Source: an uncultured Alphaproteobacteria bacterium (lineage in GTDB: Bacteria; Pseudomonadota; Alphaproteobacteria; HIMB59). From it: DNA of 64,000 nucleotides. Location of the stretch: the NCBI GenBank assembly GCA_902546975.1, contig CACCLU010000002.1:248001-312000 (forward strand). The letters are read 5' to 3'. Of this stretch, positions 18,043 to 26,846 are shown piece by piece. A model generated the notes under the pieces. That model saw only the letters and a list, made by a program, of their open reading frames with translations, did not search any database and was not told where the DNA came from. The position numbers and the translations under genes are program-made. The first letter of the stretch is position 1. Every line of letters begins with the position of its first letter.

Positions 18043-18988
18043 ATTAGACAATAAAATAGGCCTAGGATTGGCTTCTCTTGGGAGGCCCGGATATATAAAC
18101 ATTGGTCATAGTTCAGATTTAGGCAGCGACATATCAAAAATTTCTATGAGATCTCATTGTCACGAAGTACTTAGTCATGCTTACAAGAGAGGTATTCGAT
18201 ATTTCGATGCGGCAAGGGTATATGGAGATGCTGAGGAATTTTTATCTAGTTGGATTAGAGCTCAAAAACAATTTGATGGTTTTGTGGGGTCTAAGTGGGG
18301 CTATGAATATTTAGCAAATTGGGAAGTTCAGGCAGATCAACACGAAAGAAAAGATCACTCAGTTGAATTTTTAAAACAACAATGGGTGGAGACAAGACTT
18401 AATTTAGGAAAAAGTATTGATCTTTACCACATTCATTCTGTCAATTCAGAAAGTAAAGTCTTAGATGATATTAATGTTCTAAAGGAGCTTGAGACAATAA
18501 AAAAAAATGGAATAGAAATAGGAATCTCAACAAGTGGCCCAGATCAAGAGAAAACTATTAATGACCTTTTAATTAAGAATGAAAAACTTAATCTATTTTC
18601 TTATTTACAAACGACCATTAATATCTTTGACCAATCTTGTATTTCCATTTTAAAAGAAGTATCTGAAAAAAAGATCAATGTAATTGCAAAAGAGATTTTC
18701 TCAAATGGAAGACTAACTAATTCAAATAAAGAATTTCATCAAAACAAAATTAAAGAATTAAAGTCAGTTGCCTCATCTATGGATTTAACTTTGGAGCAAT
18801 TGTCTTATCTCTGGGTTTATCGACTACCGTTTGTTAAAATTTGTCTAACAGGAGCATCAACAATCAAACAGTTGGATGAAAATTTAAGTTGTCTTGAAAA
18901 AATAGATACCGAATTGCCCTCTCTTGAGTCTTTTAGCCTGTCCACTCAAGATTATTGGGAAACACGTAAAAAACTAAGTTGGAATTAA
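18035..18988 (+). CDS. Aldo/keto reductase
   Basis: A 317-residue NAD(P)H-dependent reductase with a TIM-barrel pattern. The catalytic tetrad can be read as Asp and Tyr in YFDAARVYGDAE, Lys in GSKWGYEY and His in YHIHSV. It starts with TTG overlapping the HAD gene by 8 bases, the only start in place, as the fold begins at once (DNKIGLGLASLGRPG). It converges tail to tail with the leftward Gfo/Idh/MocA gene, overlapping it by 4 bases. Position behind xylA suggests sugar or sugar-lactone metabolism. Confidence 0.85.
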   Translation: MFKLDNKIGLGLASLGRPGYINIGHSSDLGSDISKISMRSHCHEVLSHAYKRGIRYFDAARVYGDAEEFLSSWIRAQKQFDGFVGSKWGYEYLANWEVQADQHERKDHSVEFLKQQWVETRLNLGKSIDLYHIHSVNSESKVLDDINVLKELETIKKNGIEIGISTSGPDQEKTINDLLIKNEKLNLFSYLQTTINIFDQSCISILKEVSEKKINVIAKEIFSNGRLTNSNKEFHQNKIKELKSVASSMDLTLEQLSYLWVYRLPFVKICLTGASTIKQLDENLSCLEKIDTELPSLESFSLSTQDYWETRKKLSWN

Positions 18989-20142
18989 TTGAAACTTACC
19001 CAGCTTGAATTTGATGAGCTAGAGGCGATTGACCTTTCGATAAATTTAATACCTTCAAGTCCATCTTCTACACTTGGAAAATGGTGATTTTCCTCATTAA
19101 ATTTGCCATTTTTCTGATCAATTAGTGCATTAGCTACATCTGTATAGATATTTGCGAAGCCCTCTAAATATCCCTCGGGGTGTCCAGCAGGAATTCTAGT
19201 AACATCTCCTGCATCGCTCATAGCACCTGATCCACCCCTTGTAATTTTTTGTTTGGGTTCTCCAAATTTTGTAAAGTAAAGGTAATTTGGATCTTCTTGA
19301 CACCATTCTAGTCCGGCCTTATTACCATAAATTCTTATTTGTAAATGATTTTCATTTCCTGGGGCTACTTGAGAAGACCAAATAGTACCTTTTGCTCCCC
19401 CTTTAAATCGTATCGATATTTGAGCATTATCATCTAATTTTCTCCCAGGCACAAAAGATGTTAACTCTGCAGATATCTCCTCAGTATTGAGAGCAGTTAT
19501 AAACCTAATCAGATTGTAAGCATGAGTTCCAATGTCACCAATACATCCACCAGCACCTGATTGATTAGGATCAGTTCTCCAAGAGGCCTGTTTGTTTCCC
19601 CCATCATTAATTCTATTTTCTAAATCTTCGGTCAGCCAATCTTGAGCATACTCTGCTTGAATTACTCTTATTTCACCTAAGTCACCTCTCTTACAAAGAG
19701 CTCTGGCATTCCTAATCATGGGATAACCAGTGTAGTTATGAGTTAAAGCAAAAAGAACGTTATTGTCTTTTTTACATTTTATTAGTTCCTCACATTGATT
19801 AACATTCATGGCAAGGGGTTTGTCACAAATTATGTTAAAACCTTTCTCCATGAAAGCTTTAGCGATCGGATGGTGCATATGATTTGGTGTCACTATGGCT
19901 ACAGCATCTATTTTATCCTCTCTGATCAATTCTTTTTCGACCATTTCAAGGTAGTCCTTATAATTCCTTTCATCTGCTATTCCAATATCTCTGCCAGAGG
20001 CTTGAGCTTTTTCAGGATTAGATGAAAAGGCACCAGCGACCAGTTCAAAGCGGTCATCAATTCTAGATGCTATACGGTGAACTTCTCCTATAAATGCTCC
20101 TGAGCCACCACCAACCATTCCTAATTTTAATTTTTTGGTCAT
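18985..20142 (-). CDS. Gfo/Idh/MocA-family oxidoreductase
   Basis: A 385-residue NAD(P)-dependent dehydrogenase acting on sugars or inositols. The Rossmann loop is GMVGGGSGAFIGEVHR, the catalytic-lysine segment is CDKPLAMNVNQCEEL, and the C-terminal alpha/beta domain contains GGCIGDIGTHAYNL, where the His is a usual active-site residue. The frame continues 25 codons upstream, but the ATG at 20142, 4 bases behind the isomerase stop, yields the expected MTKKLKLGMVGGG start. It is paired with the sugar isomerase upstream, as is common in inositol and rare-sugar pathways. Confidence 0.88.
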   Translation of the reverse strand: MTKKLKLGMVGGGSGAFIGEVHRIASRIDDRFELVAGAFSSNPEKAQASGRDIGIADERNYKDYLEMVEKELIREDKIDAVAIVTPNHMHHPIAKAFMEKGFNIICDKPLAMNVNQCEELIKCKKDNNVLFALTHNYTGYPMIRNARALCKRGDLGEIRVIQAEYAQDWLTEDLENRINDGGNKQASWRTDPNQSGAGGCIGDIGTHAYNLIRFITALNTEEISAELTSFVPGRKLDDNAQISIRFKGGAKGTIWSSQVAPGNENHLQIRIYGNKAGLEWCQEDPNYLYFTKFGEPKQKITRGGSGAMSDAGDVTRIPAGHPEGYLEGFANIYTDVANALIDQKNGKFNEENHHFPSVEDGLEGIKFIERSIASSSSNSSWVSFN

Positions 20143-20146
20143 ATTA

Positions 20147-21199
20147 TCATTCAATTCCAAGCATTTTTTTGTTTGCATCTTGATCAGTACCAGCATCGGC
20201 AAAATCATCGAAAGCATTCTCGGTCACTCTAATTAGATGATCTTTAATAAATACAGAACCCTCTTTAGCTCCGTCTTCAGGATGTTTCAAAGCACATTCC
20301 CATTCTAAAACAGCCCATCCATCAAAGCCGTAAGTAGTAAGTTTGGAGAAAATTGACTTGAAATCGACTTGCCCATCTCCTAAAGACCTAAATCGACCTG
20401 CTCTGTTCTTCCAAGATTGAAATCCACTATAGACCCCTTGTTTACCAGTGGGATTGAGTTCTGCGTCTTTCACATGAAACATTTTTATTTTCTCGTGATA
20501 AATATCAATATGCTGCAAATAATCTAAATGCTGCAAAACAAAGTGGCTAGGATCATATAACATGTTGCAGCGTTCATGACTACCTACTTTATCTAGAAAC
20601 ATTTCAAAAGTTATTCCATCAAAAAGATCCTCGCCTGGATGAATTTCATAACATAAATTCACCCCACACTCATCAAATTCATTAAGAATAGGTTTCCACC
20701 TTTTAGCCAGTTCATCAAATGCAGTTTCAACTAACCCTTCTGGTCTTTGAGGCCATGGATAAACATATGGCCAAGCCAATGCTCCTGAAAAAGTAACATG
20801 TTCAGTCAATCCAAAATTTTTCGAAGCCTTAGCGGCCATTATTAATTGATCAACTGCCCATTGCTGCCTTGCAGATGGATTTCCTCTTACCTCTGAGGCT
20901 GCAAAACCATCAAATACAGAGTCATATGCAGGATGAACAGCTACAAGTTGACCTTGGAGATGTGTCGAAAGCTCAGTTAGATTTAAATTAAAACTCTTAA
21001 GAGTCCCTTTTATTTCGTCACAGTAATCTTTGCTTTCAGATGCCTGTTTTAAATTAATTAACCTCTCATCCCAACTAGGTATCTGAACACCTAAGTATCC
21101 CAAATCACTAGCCCATTTTGAGATATTCTCTAAATTGTTAAACGGAGCATCATCACCTGCAAATTGAGCTAAAAATATAGCTGGACCTTTTATAGACAT
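20147..21199 (-). CDS. Sugar phosphate isomerase/epimerase (xylose-isomerase-like TIM barrel)
   Basis: A 350-residue protein of the AP_endonuc_2 / IolE-like fold. Metal-binding segments are visible: CYEIHPGEDLFDG near residue 185, MLYDPSHFVLQHLDY near 220, MFHVKDAE near 246, and GWAVLEWECALKHPEDG near 300. A strong AGGAGGGGGG-like ribosome site precedes the start. It heads a two-gene leftward operon with the Gfo/Idh/MocA dehydrogenase and is divergent from the carbohydrate ABC transporter, so all are probably regulated together for one sugar or polyol. Confidence 0.88.
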   Translation of the reverse strand: MSIKGPAIFLAQFAGDDAPFNNLENISKWASDLGYLGVQIPSWDERLINLKQASESKDYCDEIKGTLKSFNLNLTELSTHLQGQLVAVHPAYDSVFDGFAASEVRGNPSARQQWAVDQLIMAAKASKNFGLTEHVTFSGALAWPYVYPWPQRPEGLVETAFDELAKRWKPILNEFDECGVNLCYEIHPGEDLFDGITFEMFLDKVGSHERCNMLYDPSHFVLQHLDYLQHIDIYHEKIKMFHVKDAELNPTGKQGVYSGFQSWKNRAGRFRSLGDGQVDFKSIFSKLTTYGFDGWAVLEWECALKHPEDGAKEGSVFIKDHLIRVTENAFDDFADAGTDQDANKKMLGIE

Positions 21200-21347
21200 C
21201 GCTTAACCCCCCTCCTGCGACAAACTATAATATTACAGTTAACTGCTATTTAAAATGTTTTTAAAAATATGAATAATCTGCATTTATAAATATGTAAAAA
21301 GACTGTATAATCAGCCAGTTTTGTTATTAAAAAGGAGGAATAATAAC
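21200..21347 (+). promoter_or_regulatory. Divergent promoter region of the sugar catabolism and transporter operons
   Basis: The 148-base gap separates two divergent operons. Rightward, a perfect TATAAT lies at 21306-21311 with a weak -35 candidate TTTATA at 21283-21288 (17-base spacing), followed by AAGGAGG before the ATG at 21348. Leftward, TATTAT/TATAGT-like -10 elements lie near 21222-21233. A 10-base perfect palindrome CAGTTAACTG at 21236-21245 sits between them and could be an operator, but a single short palindrome is weak evidence. Confidence 0.5.
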
Positions 21348-22658
21348 ATGAAAAAAATACTATCTGTATTTCTAGTTCCTGTTTTTGCCTTACTTTTTTC
21401 TTTGAATGCTAAATCTGAGTCTTTGACTTTGGGCTGGGCCGCTTGGGATCCTGCTAATGCCTTACAAGAACTAAGTAAAGAATTTACAGCTGAAACAGGC
21501 GTTGAAATGAACTTCGAATTTGTGCCATGGCCAAATTTTGCTGAGAGAATGCTTAACGAGTTAAATAACCAAGGTAAAACTTTTGACTTGTTAATTGGTG
21601 ACTCACAGTGGATTGGACAAGGTGCTGAATATGGTCACTATGTTAAGCTAAATGATTTCTTTGATGCTAACGGAATTTCAATGGATGATTTTAACCCAGC
21701 AACTGTTTACGCATATTCAACATGGCCAAAAGGATCACCTAACTATTACGCTCTTCCAGCAATGGGTGATGCTTTAGCATGGGCTTATCGAAAAGACTGG
21801 TTTGATAGACCAGAGCTTCAAGCTGAATTTAAAAGTAAGCATGGATATGATCTAGGTGTTCCAAAAACTTGGGATGAGTTATATGACATGTGTACTTTCT
21901 TCCAAGGAAGAGAAATTGATGGACAAGTAAGATATGGTGCAGCTATCAATACAGAGCGTGGATCTGAAGGTATCACCATGGGTGTAACAGCAGCCATGTA
22001 TGCATGGGGTATGCAGTACGAAAATCCTGATAACCCATACGAGATGGATGGTTACTTCAACTCAGATGCTTCTGTAGAGGCTGTTGAATTTTATAGAAAA
22101 ATGTATGAAGACTGTGCACCCCCAGGGCATTCAGATGCTTATATGGTCGCAAATCTTGATGCATATAAATCAGGACAGGTTGCATTTCAAATGAACTGGT
22201 ATGCTTTCTGGCCTGGCGTTTCTAAAGAAGACAGTGACGGAAGAGTTTCTGGTTTCTTTGCTAACCCATGTCAAAACGTATGTGCAGCTACTCTTGGTGG
22301 TCAAGGTATCTCAGTTGTGAGTTACTCTGATAAACAAGACTTGGCTCTTGAATACATGAAGTGGTTTGCAAAGCCAGATATTCAACAAAAATGGTGGGAT
22401 TTAGGAGGATATTCATGCCATATGGATGTTCTTGGATCACCTGATTTCGTTGACTCAGCTGTGTACGCACAAGGCTTCCTTGACTCAATGGGCATCGTCA
22501 AAGACTTTTGGCAAGAGCCTACATTTGTTGAATTAATGCTTCCAATGCAGGAGAGAATTCATGACTACGTTGTGAATGGAAAAGGTTCTGCAAAAGACGC
22601 ATTAGACAAAATCATTGATGATTGGACTGAAGTCTTCGAAGACGACGGTAAAATTTAA
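21348..22658 (+). CDS. Carbohydrate ABC transporter substrate-binding protein
   Basis: A 436-residue periplasmic binding protein of family 1 (MalE/UgpB-like). The N-terminus is a signal peptide (KKILSVFLVPVFALLFSLNAKSES), after which the mature chain begins SLTLGWAAWDPAN. An upstream TTG extends the frame by 9 codons, but the ATG behind AAGGAGG is clearly right. The Trp/Tyr-rich pocket residues fit a polyol or sugar ligand. The gene is followed by a strong palindrome and then the permeases. Divergent isomerase and dehydrogenase genes and downstream DhaL/DhaK suggest a polyol, ketose or glycerol-like substrate (inference). Confidence 0.9.
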   Translation: MKKILSVFLVPVFALLFSLNAKSESLTLGWAAWDPANALQELSKEFTAETGVEMNFEFVPWPNFAERMLNELNNQGKTFDLLIGDSQWIGQGAEYGHYVKLNDFFDANGISMDDFNPATVYAYSTWPKGSPNYYALPAMGDALAWAYRKDWFDRPELQAEFKSKHGYDLGVPKTWDELYDMCTFFQGREIDGQVRYGAAINTERGSEGITMGVTAAMYAWGMQYENPDNPYEMDGYFNSDASVEAVEFYRKMYEDCAPPGHSDAYMVANLDAYKSGQVAFQMNWYAFWPGVSKEDSDGRVSGFFANPCQNVCAATLGGQGISVVSYSDKQDLALEYMKWFAKPDIQQKWWDLGGYSCHMDVLGSPDFVDSAVYAQGFLDSMGIVKDFWQEPTFVELMLPMQERIHDYVVNGKGSAKDALDKIIDDWTEVFEDDGKI

Positions 22659-22674
22659 TCACTAAATTAATATA

Positions 22675-22698
22675 AAGGGTGGGATTAATCCCACCCTT
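22675..22698 (+). terminator. Intercistronic 24-base perfect palindrome after the binding-protein gene
   Basis: AAGGGTGGGATT at 22675-22686 is the exact reverse complement of 22687-22698. The RNA can form a very stable hairpin of about 10 base pairs with a four-base loop. No T-run follows, so it is more likely an mRNA 3'-end protector or partial attenuator than a full terminator. It would raise binding-protein output over the permeases downstream. Confidence 0.75.
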
Positions 22699-22713
22699 CA
22701 ATCAAAAACATAT

Positions 22714-23616
22714 ATGAAAAGTGCTGTTAAAAAGTTCAAAGGCTTATCTGATAAAGCAATAGCCTGGATTTTCATAGCACCAACTTTAATTCTATTACTT
22801 GCTATAAATATTTATCCTCTTATCTATGCCATAAGAATGTCATTCACCAATTTTTATGCCAATAAAATAGGTAGAGAAGTAAAATTTGTGGGTTTAAAAA
22901 ACTATAAAAAGATTTTAGGAAAAGAAGAGATATGGGAAAAGATGCAGATAACTGCCCACTTCGTTTGTTGGACATTAGTCTTACAAGCATTAATTGGATT
23001 GGGTCTTGCTCTTCTTTTAAACAAAAAATTTAAAGGTAATGAACTACTCACTACTTTAATAGTTTTACCAATGATGCTTTCCCCTGCAGTCGTAGGAGTA
23101 TTTTGGACTTACTTATATAATCCTCAAGTAGGTTTGTTTAATTACGTAGTTAATTTTTTCTATGACTTTGGTATTTTTGATATGATTGGTTCAAGCACTT
23201 TAGCCCCTTGGTCAATTGTGATTGTCGATACATGGATGTGGACACCTTTTACCATGTTAATTTGTCTGGCAGGATTAAGATCAATCCCAAATTATTTGTA
23301 CGAGGCTGCAGAAGTTGACCGAGCTAGTAAGTGGCAGCAATTTATCCATATAACATTGCCATCTGTCCTTCCTTTTCTACTTCTTGCATTATTATTTAGA
23401 GGGATCGAGAATTTCAAAATGTTTGATCTGGTCGCTGAGCTTACTTCAGGGGGTCCAGGATCGGCGACTGAACTAGCATCAATCAATTTAAAACGCGAAG
23501 CATTTGAAAAATGGAAAACAGGTTATAGCTCTGCTTTTGCTGTAATATTATTTGTCACCATATTCGGCTTTGGAAATGTGTATGTAAAAGTTATGAACAA
23601 AATTAAAGAGCGATAA
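22714..23616 (+). CDS. Carbohydrate ABC transporter permease (MalF-like)
   Basis: A 300-residue inner-membrane protein with six expected helices. The EAA loop is seen near residue 200 as YEAAEVDRASKWQQFIHITLPSV, the cytoplasmic contact to the ATPases. It follows the palindrome behind the binding-protein gene and shares one base with the second permease gene, so heterodimer formation is expected. Typical CUT1-family length. Confidence 0.92.
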   Translation: MKSAVKKFKGLSDKAIAWIFIAPTLILLLAINIYPLIYAIRMSFTNFYANKIGREVKFVGLKNYKKILGKEEIWEKMQITAHFVCWTLVLQALIGLGLALLLNKKFKGNELLTTLIVLPMMLSPAVVGVFWTYLYNPQVGLFNYVVNFFYDFGIFDMIGSSTLAPWSIVIVDTWMWTPFTMLICLAGLRSIPNYLYEAAEVDRASKWQQFIHITLPSVLPFLLLALLFRGIENFKMFDLVAELTSGGPGSATELASINLKREAFEKWKTGYSSAFAVILFVTIFGFGNVYVKVMNKIKER

Positions 23617-24560
23617 TGGACACTTCAAGATCACCACTAGAAGCAACAGGATTTTCAAGAAAATTAGCTGCCACTATCATCATTGTTTACATGATTGTAA
23701 CCCTTATACCAATCACATGGATGGTTGCCACAAGCTTTAAAAGTGTTGATAGTGCTATCTCTTACCCTCCAGAGGTCTTTTTTGAGCCATCTTTAGAGGG
23801 TTATGTGAATTTATTTACAAATCGATCAAGACAACCCAAGGATTATTTGGACTCTCTTCCACCACCAGATACATGGTATGAGGAGTTAGTTCGCAGTAGA
23901 GAAATGGTCATAACAGGACCATCAAAATTTTTACCGAGGTATTCCAATTCTTTGATAATTGGATTTGGTGCAACGTTCTTTTCGGTATTTTTAGGCTCCT
24001 TAGCTGCCTACGCTCTTTCAAGATTTAAAGTCCCACTGAAAGATGATTTATTATTTTTTATTTTATCTACGAGAATGTTCCCACCAATAGCAGTGGCAGT
24101 GCCTATATTTATTATGTATAGAAAACTTGGCCTCGGTGATACTCACGTTGGCATGATTATTCTGTACACTGTTGTAAATTTAAGTTTGTCAGTTTGGCTG
24201 TTAAAAGGCTTTATGGATGAGATACCGAGAGAGTATGAGGAGGCTGCGATGATAGATGGTTACTCTAGAATGCAAGCATTTTTTAAAGTAGTCCTTCCGC
24301 AAGCAACTACAGGTATCGCAGCAACAGCAATTTTCTGCATGATATTTTCGTGGAATGAATATGCATTTGCTGTTTTACTAACACAATTTAATGCGCAAAC
24401 TGCACCACCATTTATCCCAACAATTATAGGAGAGGGTGGTCTTGATTGGCCTGCTATTGGAGCAGGGACAACATTATTTTTAATCCCAGTGATGATATTT
24501 ACAGTTGTATTGAGAAAGCATCTTCTAAGGGGAATAACATTTGGAGCAGTAAGGAAATAA
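23616..24560 (+). CDS. Carbohydrate ABC transporter permease (MalG-like)
   Basis: A 314-residue CUT1-family permease. The EAA loop reads YEEAAMIDGYSRMQAFFKVVLPQ near residue 210, and WNEYAFAVLLT near 245 is a typical MalG-side motif. A periplasmic loop between helices 1 and 2 (about 50-105) is longer than usual and rich in Pro and charged residues. The stop overlaps the ATG of a tiny membrane protein gene by one base. Confidence 0.92.
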   Translation: MDTSRSPLEATGFSRKLAATIIIVYMIVTLIPITWMVATSFKSVDSAISYPPEVFFEPSLEGYVNLFTNRSRQPKDYLDSLPPPDTWYEELVRSREMVITGPSKFLPRYSNSLIIGFGATFFSVFLGSLAAYALSRFKVPLKDDLLFFILSTRMFPPIAVAVPIFIMYRKLGLGDTHVGMIILYTVVNLSLSVWLLKGFMDEIPREYEEAAMIDGYSRMQAFFKVVLPQATTGIAATAIFCMIFSWNEYAFAVLLTQFNAQTAPPFIPTIIGEGGLDWPAIGAGTTLFLIPVMIFTVVLRKHLLRGITFGAVRK

Positions 24561-24751
24561 TGGCTGAGAAAAAAAGTTTATTGAGAAGAATTTTTAGAAG
24601 ATCCATTTGGGAAAATGCATCAACTGTTTTAATTTTATTGGGTGTATTTATGTTGATGCAGCCTTTTGCTATGTGGATGTATACATATTCCTTTATCGTT
24701 ATTTTGGTGGGAACTATCGGATTTGTGATCACAAGTCATTTTCCAGATTAG
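24560..24751 (+). CDS. Small two-helix membrane protein of a sugar/polyol transporter
   Basis: 63 residues: a basic N-terminus (AEKKSLLRRIFRRSIWEN), two hydrophobic helices (about 20-38 and 42-58) and a short tail. The start overlaps the permease stop by one base, and the first ATPase follows 3 bases later. In rhizobial glycerol ABC systems (glpSTPQUV) a small membrane protein, GlpU, is also encoded with two permeases and two ATPases. Position is similar here, although sequence similarity is not evident to me. It may be an accessory subunit of the transporter. Confidence 0.7.
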   Translation: MAEKKSLLRRIFRRSIWENASTVLILLGVFMLMQPFAMWMYTYSFIVILVGTIGFVITSHFPD

Positions 24752-24753
24752 CC

Positions 24754-25836
24754 ATGGCAGAAATAGAAATTAAAAATTTACATAAATCTTTTGGAGATTT
24801 CGTAGCAGTGAAAAATTCCAATCTTATTATTGAAAATAAAGAATTCTTCGTTTTACTCGGCCCTTCAGGTTGTGGAAAAACTACCACTTTGAGAATGATT
24901 GCTGGTTTAGAGCTACCAACTTCTGGAAATATATATTTAGATAAGGAAGATGTGGGCTATCTAAGGGCCTCTCAGCGAGATATAGCCTTTGTTTTTCAGC
25001 TTTTTGCACTCTATCCACACATGAATGTAAGAAATAATTTGGCTTTCCCACTGAAAATGCAAAAGCTCTCACGAAGCGAAGTAGATGCTAAAGTTCTGGA
25101 AGCTGCAAAACTTCTCAGAATTGATCACTTATTAAAATCAAAAGTATCCTCTTTAGCAGGAGGTGATCGTCAACGTGTTGCACTTGGAAGAGCACTAGTC
25201 AGAAGACCTAAAGCATTTTTAATGGATGAGCCTTTGGGCACACTTGATGCAGAATTTAGAGAATTGATGTGTTTGGAATTAAGAAAACTCCACGATGATA
25301 TTGATGCAACTACAGTTTATGTAACGCACGATCAACAAGAGGCAATGTCGATGGCTGATCGAATAGCAGTAATGAATGAGGGAGTGGTGTTGCAAGCAGA
25401 CTCACCAAAAGTTATTTATAATAAACCCAAAACAAAATTTGTTGCCAATTTTATTGGATCACCAGGAATGAACTTCATACCAATAAATGAAAAAATTTCA
25501 CCAAGTCAATCAAGTATTAAATTATTAGACTCTTCATTAAATATCCCCGAACAAAAAGAGGGAACAGACTCCAATGAAAATTTTTTAGGTGTAAGGCCAG
25601 AGAATTTAAAATTAGTTTCTGAAAATGGTGTAAAAGGCAATGTTTTTGGTGTTGAATATTTAGGTTCAAGAAAAATTCTTACAATTGAAACTCAACTCGG
25701 AAATATAAAAATTAGAGTTGATAGTGACACACAAGTTAATATTAATGAGCAAATTCAATTTGATACTCTTAATAATAACCAAATAATTTTTGATGGTTCA
25801 AATGATAAGGCACTTCAAAGTGAGTTTATGAGTTAA
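24754..25836 (+). CDS. Carbohydrate ABC transporter ATPase 1 (MalK/UgpC/GlpS-like)
   Basis: A 360-residue ATPase with Walker A GPSGCGKTT, Q-loop FVFQLFALYPHM, Walker B FLMDEPLGTLDAEF, H-loop VTHDQQEA and a C-terminal TOBE region (GVRPENLKL). The signature motif reads LAGGDRQRVALGRAL instead of LSGGQ, a variant I associate with one ATPase of paired GlpS/GlpT-type systems. A longer frame starts at 24607 but lies inside the small membrane protein gene; the ATG at 24754 gives the normal MAEIEIKNLHKSFG start. It overlaps the second ATPase gene by one base. Confidence 0.9.
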   Translation: MAEIEIKNLHKSFGDFVAVKNSNLIIENKEFFVLLGPSGCGKTTTLRMIAGLELPTSGNIYLDKEDVGYLRASQRDIAFVFQLFALYPHMNVRNNLAFPLKMQKLSRSEVDAKVLEAAKLLRIDHLLKSKVSSLAGGDRQRVALGRALVRRPKAFLMDEPLGTLDAEFRELMCLELRKLHDDIDATTVYVTHDQQEAMSMADRIAVMNEGVVLQADSPKVIYNKPKTKFVANFIGSPGMNFIPINEKISPSQSSIKLLDSSLNIPEQKEGTDSNENFLGVRPENLKLVSENGVKGNVFGVEYLGSRKILTIETQLGNIKIRVDSDTQVNINEQIQFDTLNNNQIIFDGSNDKALQSEFMS

Positions 25837-26846
25837 TGTCTAAAGTAGAACTACAAAATATTACTAAAATATATGATAAAACTATTAAGGCTTTAGATGA
25901 TATTAGCTTTACAGTAAATGATGGAGAGTTTTTTGTATTATTGGGTCCAACCGGTGCAGGTAAAACAACAACATTAAGATCAATAGCAGGTTTAGAAAAA
26001 ATTGATAAAGGAAAGATCCTTTTTGATGATGAAGATTTTTCAGATGCTCAGCCAGCAGCAAGAGACACAGCGTTTGTATTTCAACAATACTCTTTATACC
26101 CTCATTATAAGGTTTACGACAATTTAGCTTTTCCTCTTCGATCTCCTCTTAGAAAAATCCCAGAAGATAAGATTAGAGAAAAAGTCACAAAAATAGGGGA
26201 AATGTTGAAGATTTCAGCTAAATTAGACAATAAAGCTACTGAATTATCAGGCGGAGAAATGCAGAGAGTTGCGATAGGTCGTGCTCTAGTCAGAGACCCA
26301 AGTATATATTTAATGGATGAACCCCTTTCATCCCTTGATGCGAAATTAAGGGAAAGTTTGAGAGTCGAACTAAAAAAAATCCAATTAAATTTAGGCTCCA
26401 CAATTCTCTACGTCACGCATGATCAAGCTGAAGCCACAACTATGGCAGATCGCATCGGAGTATTAGAAAATGGTAAGATCGCCCAGATTGATAAACCAGA
26501 AGATATATACAATAATCCAAAATCTATTTATGTTGCAAATAGATTAGGCTCACCAAAAATTAATATTCTCAACAGAACTTCTTTAAACACTTCATCACCA
26601 GATAAAGCAAGTCAACTTGGTCTAAGACCTGAGCACATTAAGATAGGAGAAGGTGAACTTTCAGGCTCAATTAAAACTGTTGAGTCTCTCGGTGCAGAAA
26701 CTGTGGTAGAGCTAGATTTTAATGGAGCAGAAATTTTATCCTTATATCAAGGAGCATTCCAAGGACAAAAAGGGGACAAAGTAAATTTTGCAATAGATCA
26801 AAATAAAATTTTATTTTTTGACGAAAAAGGAATGAGCGTGCAATGA
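25836..26846 (+). CDS. Carbohydrate ABC transporter ATPase 2 (MalK/UgpC/GlpT-like)
   Basis: A 336-residue ATPase with Walker A GPTGAGKTT, Q-loop FVFQQYSLYPHY, signature LSGGEMQRVAIGRAL, Walker B LMDEPLSSLDAKL and H-loop VTHDQAEA, followed by a TOBE-like domain (LGLRPEHIKIGE). It is probably the partner of the preceding ATPase in a heterodimer, since this transporter has two different ATPases and two permeases. The stop overlaps the DhaL-like gene by 4 bases, tying uptake to the kinase. Confidence 0.92.
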   Translation: MSKVELQNITKIYDKTIKALDDISFTVNDGEFFVLLGPTGAGKTTTLRSIAGLEKIDKGKILFDDEDFSDAQPAARDTAFVFQQYSLYPHYKVYDNLAFPLRSPLRKIPEDKIREKVTKIGEMLKISAKLDNKATELSGGEMQRVAIGRALVRDPSIYLMDEPLSSLDAKLRESLRVELKKIQLNLGSTILYVTHDQAEATTMADRIGVLENGKIAQIDKPEDIYNNPKSIYVANRLGSPKINILNRTSLNTSSPDKASQLGLRPEHIKIGEGELSGSIKTVESLGAETVVELDFNGAEILSLYQGAFQGQKGDKVNFAIDQNKILFFDEKGMSVQ

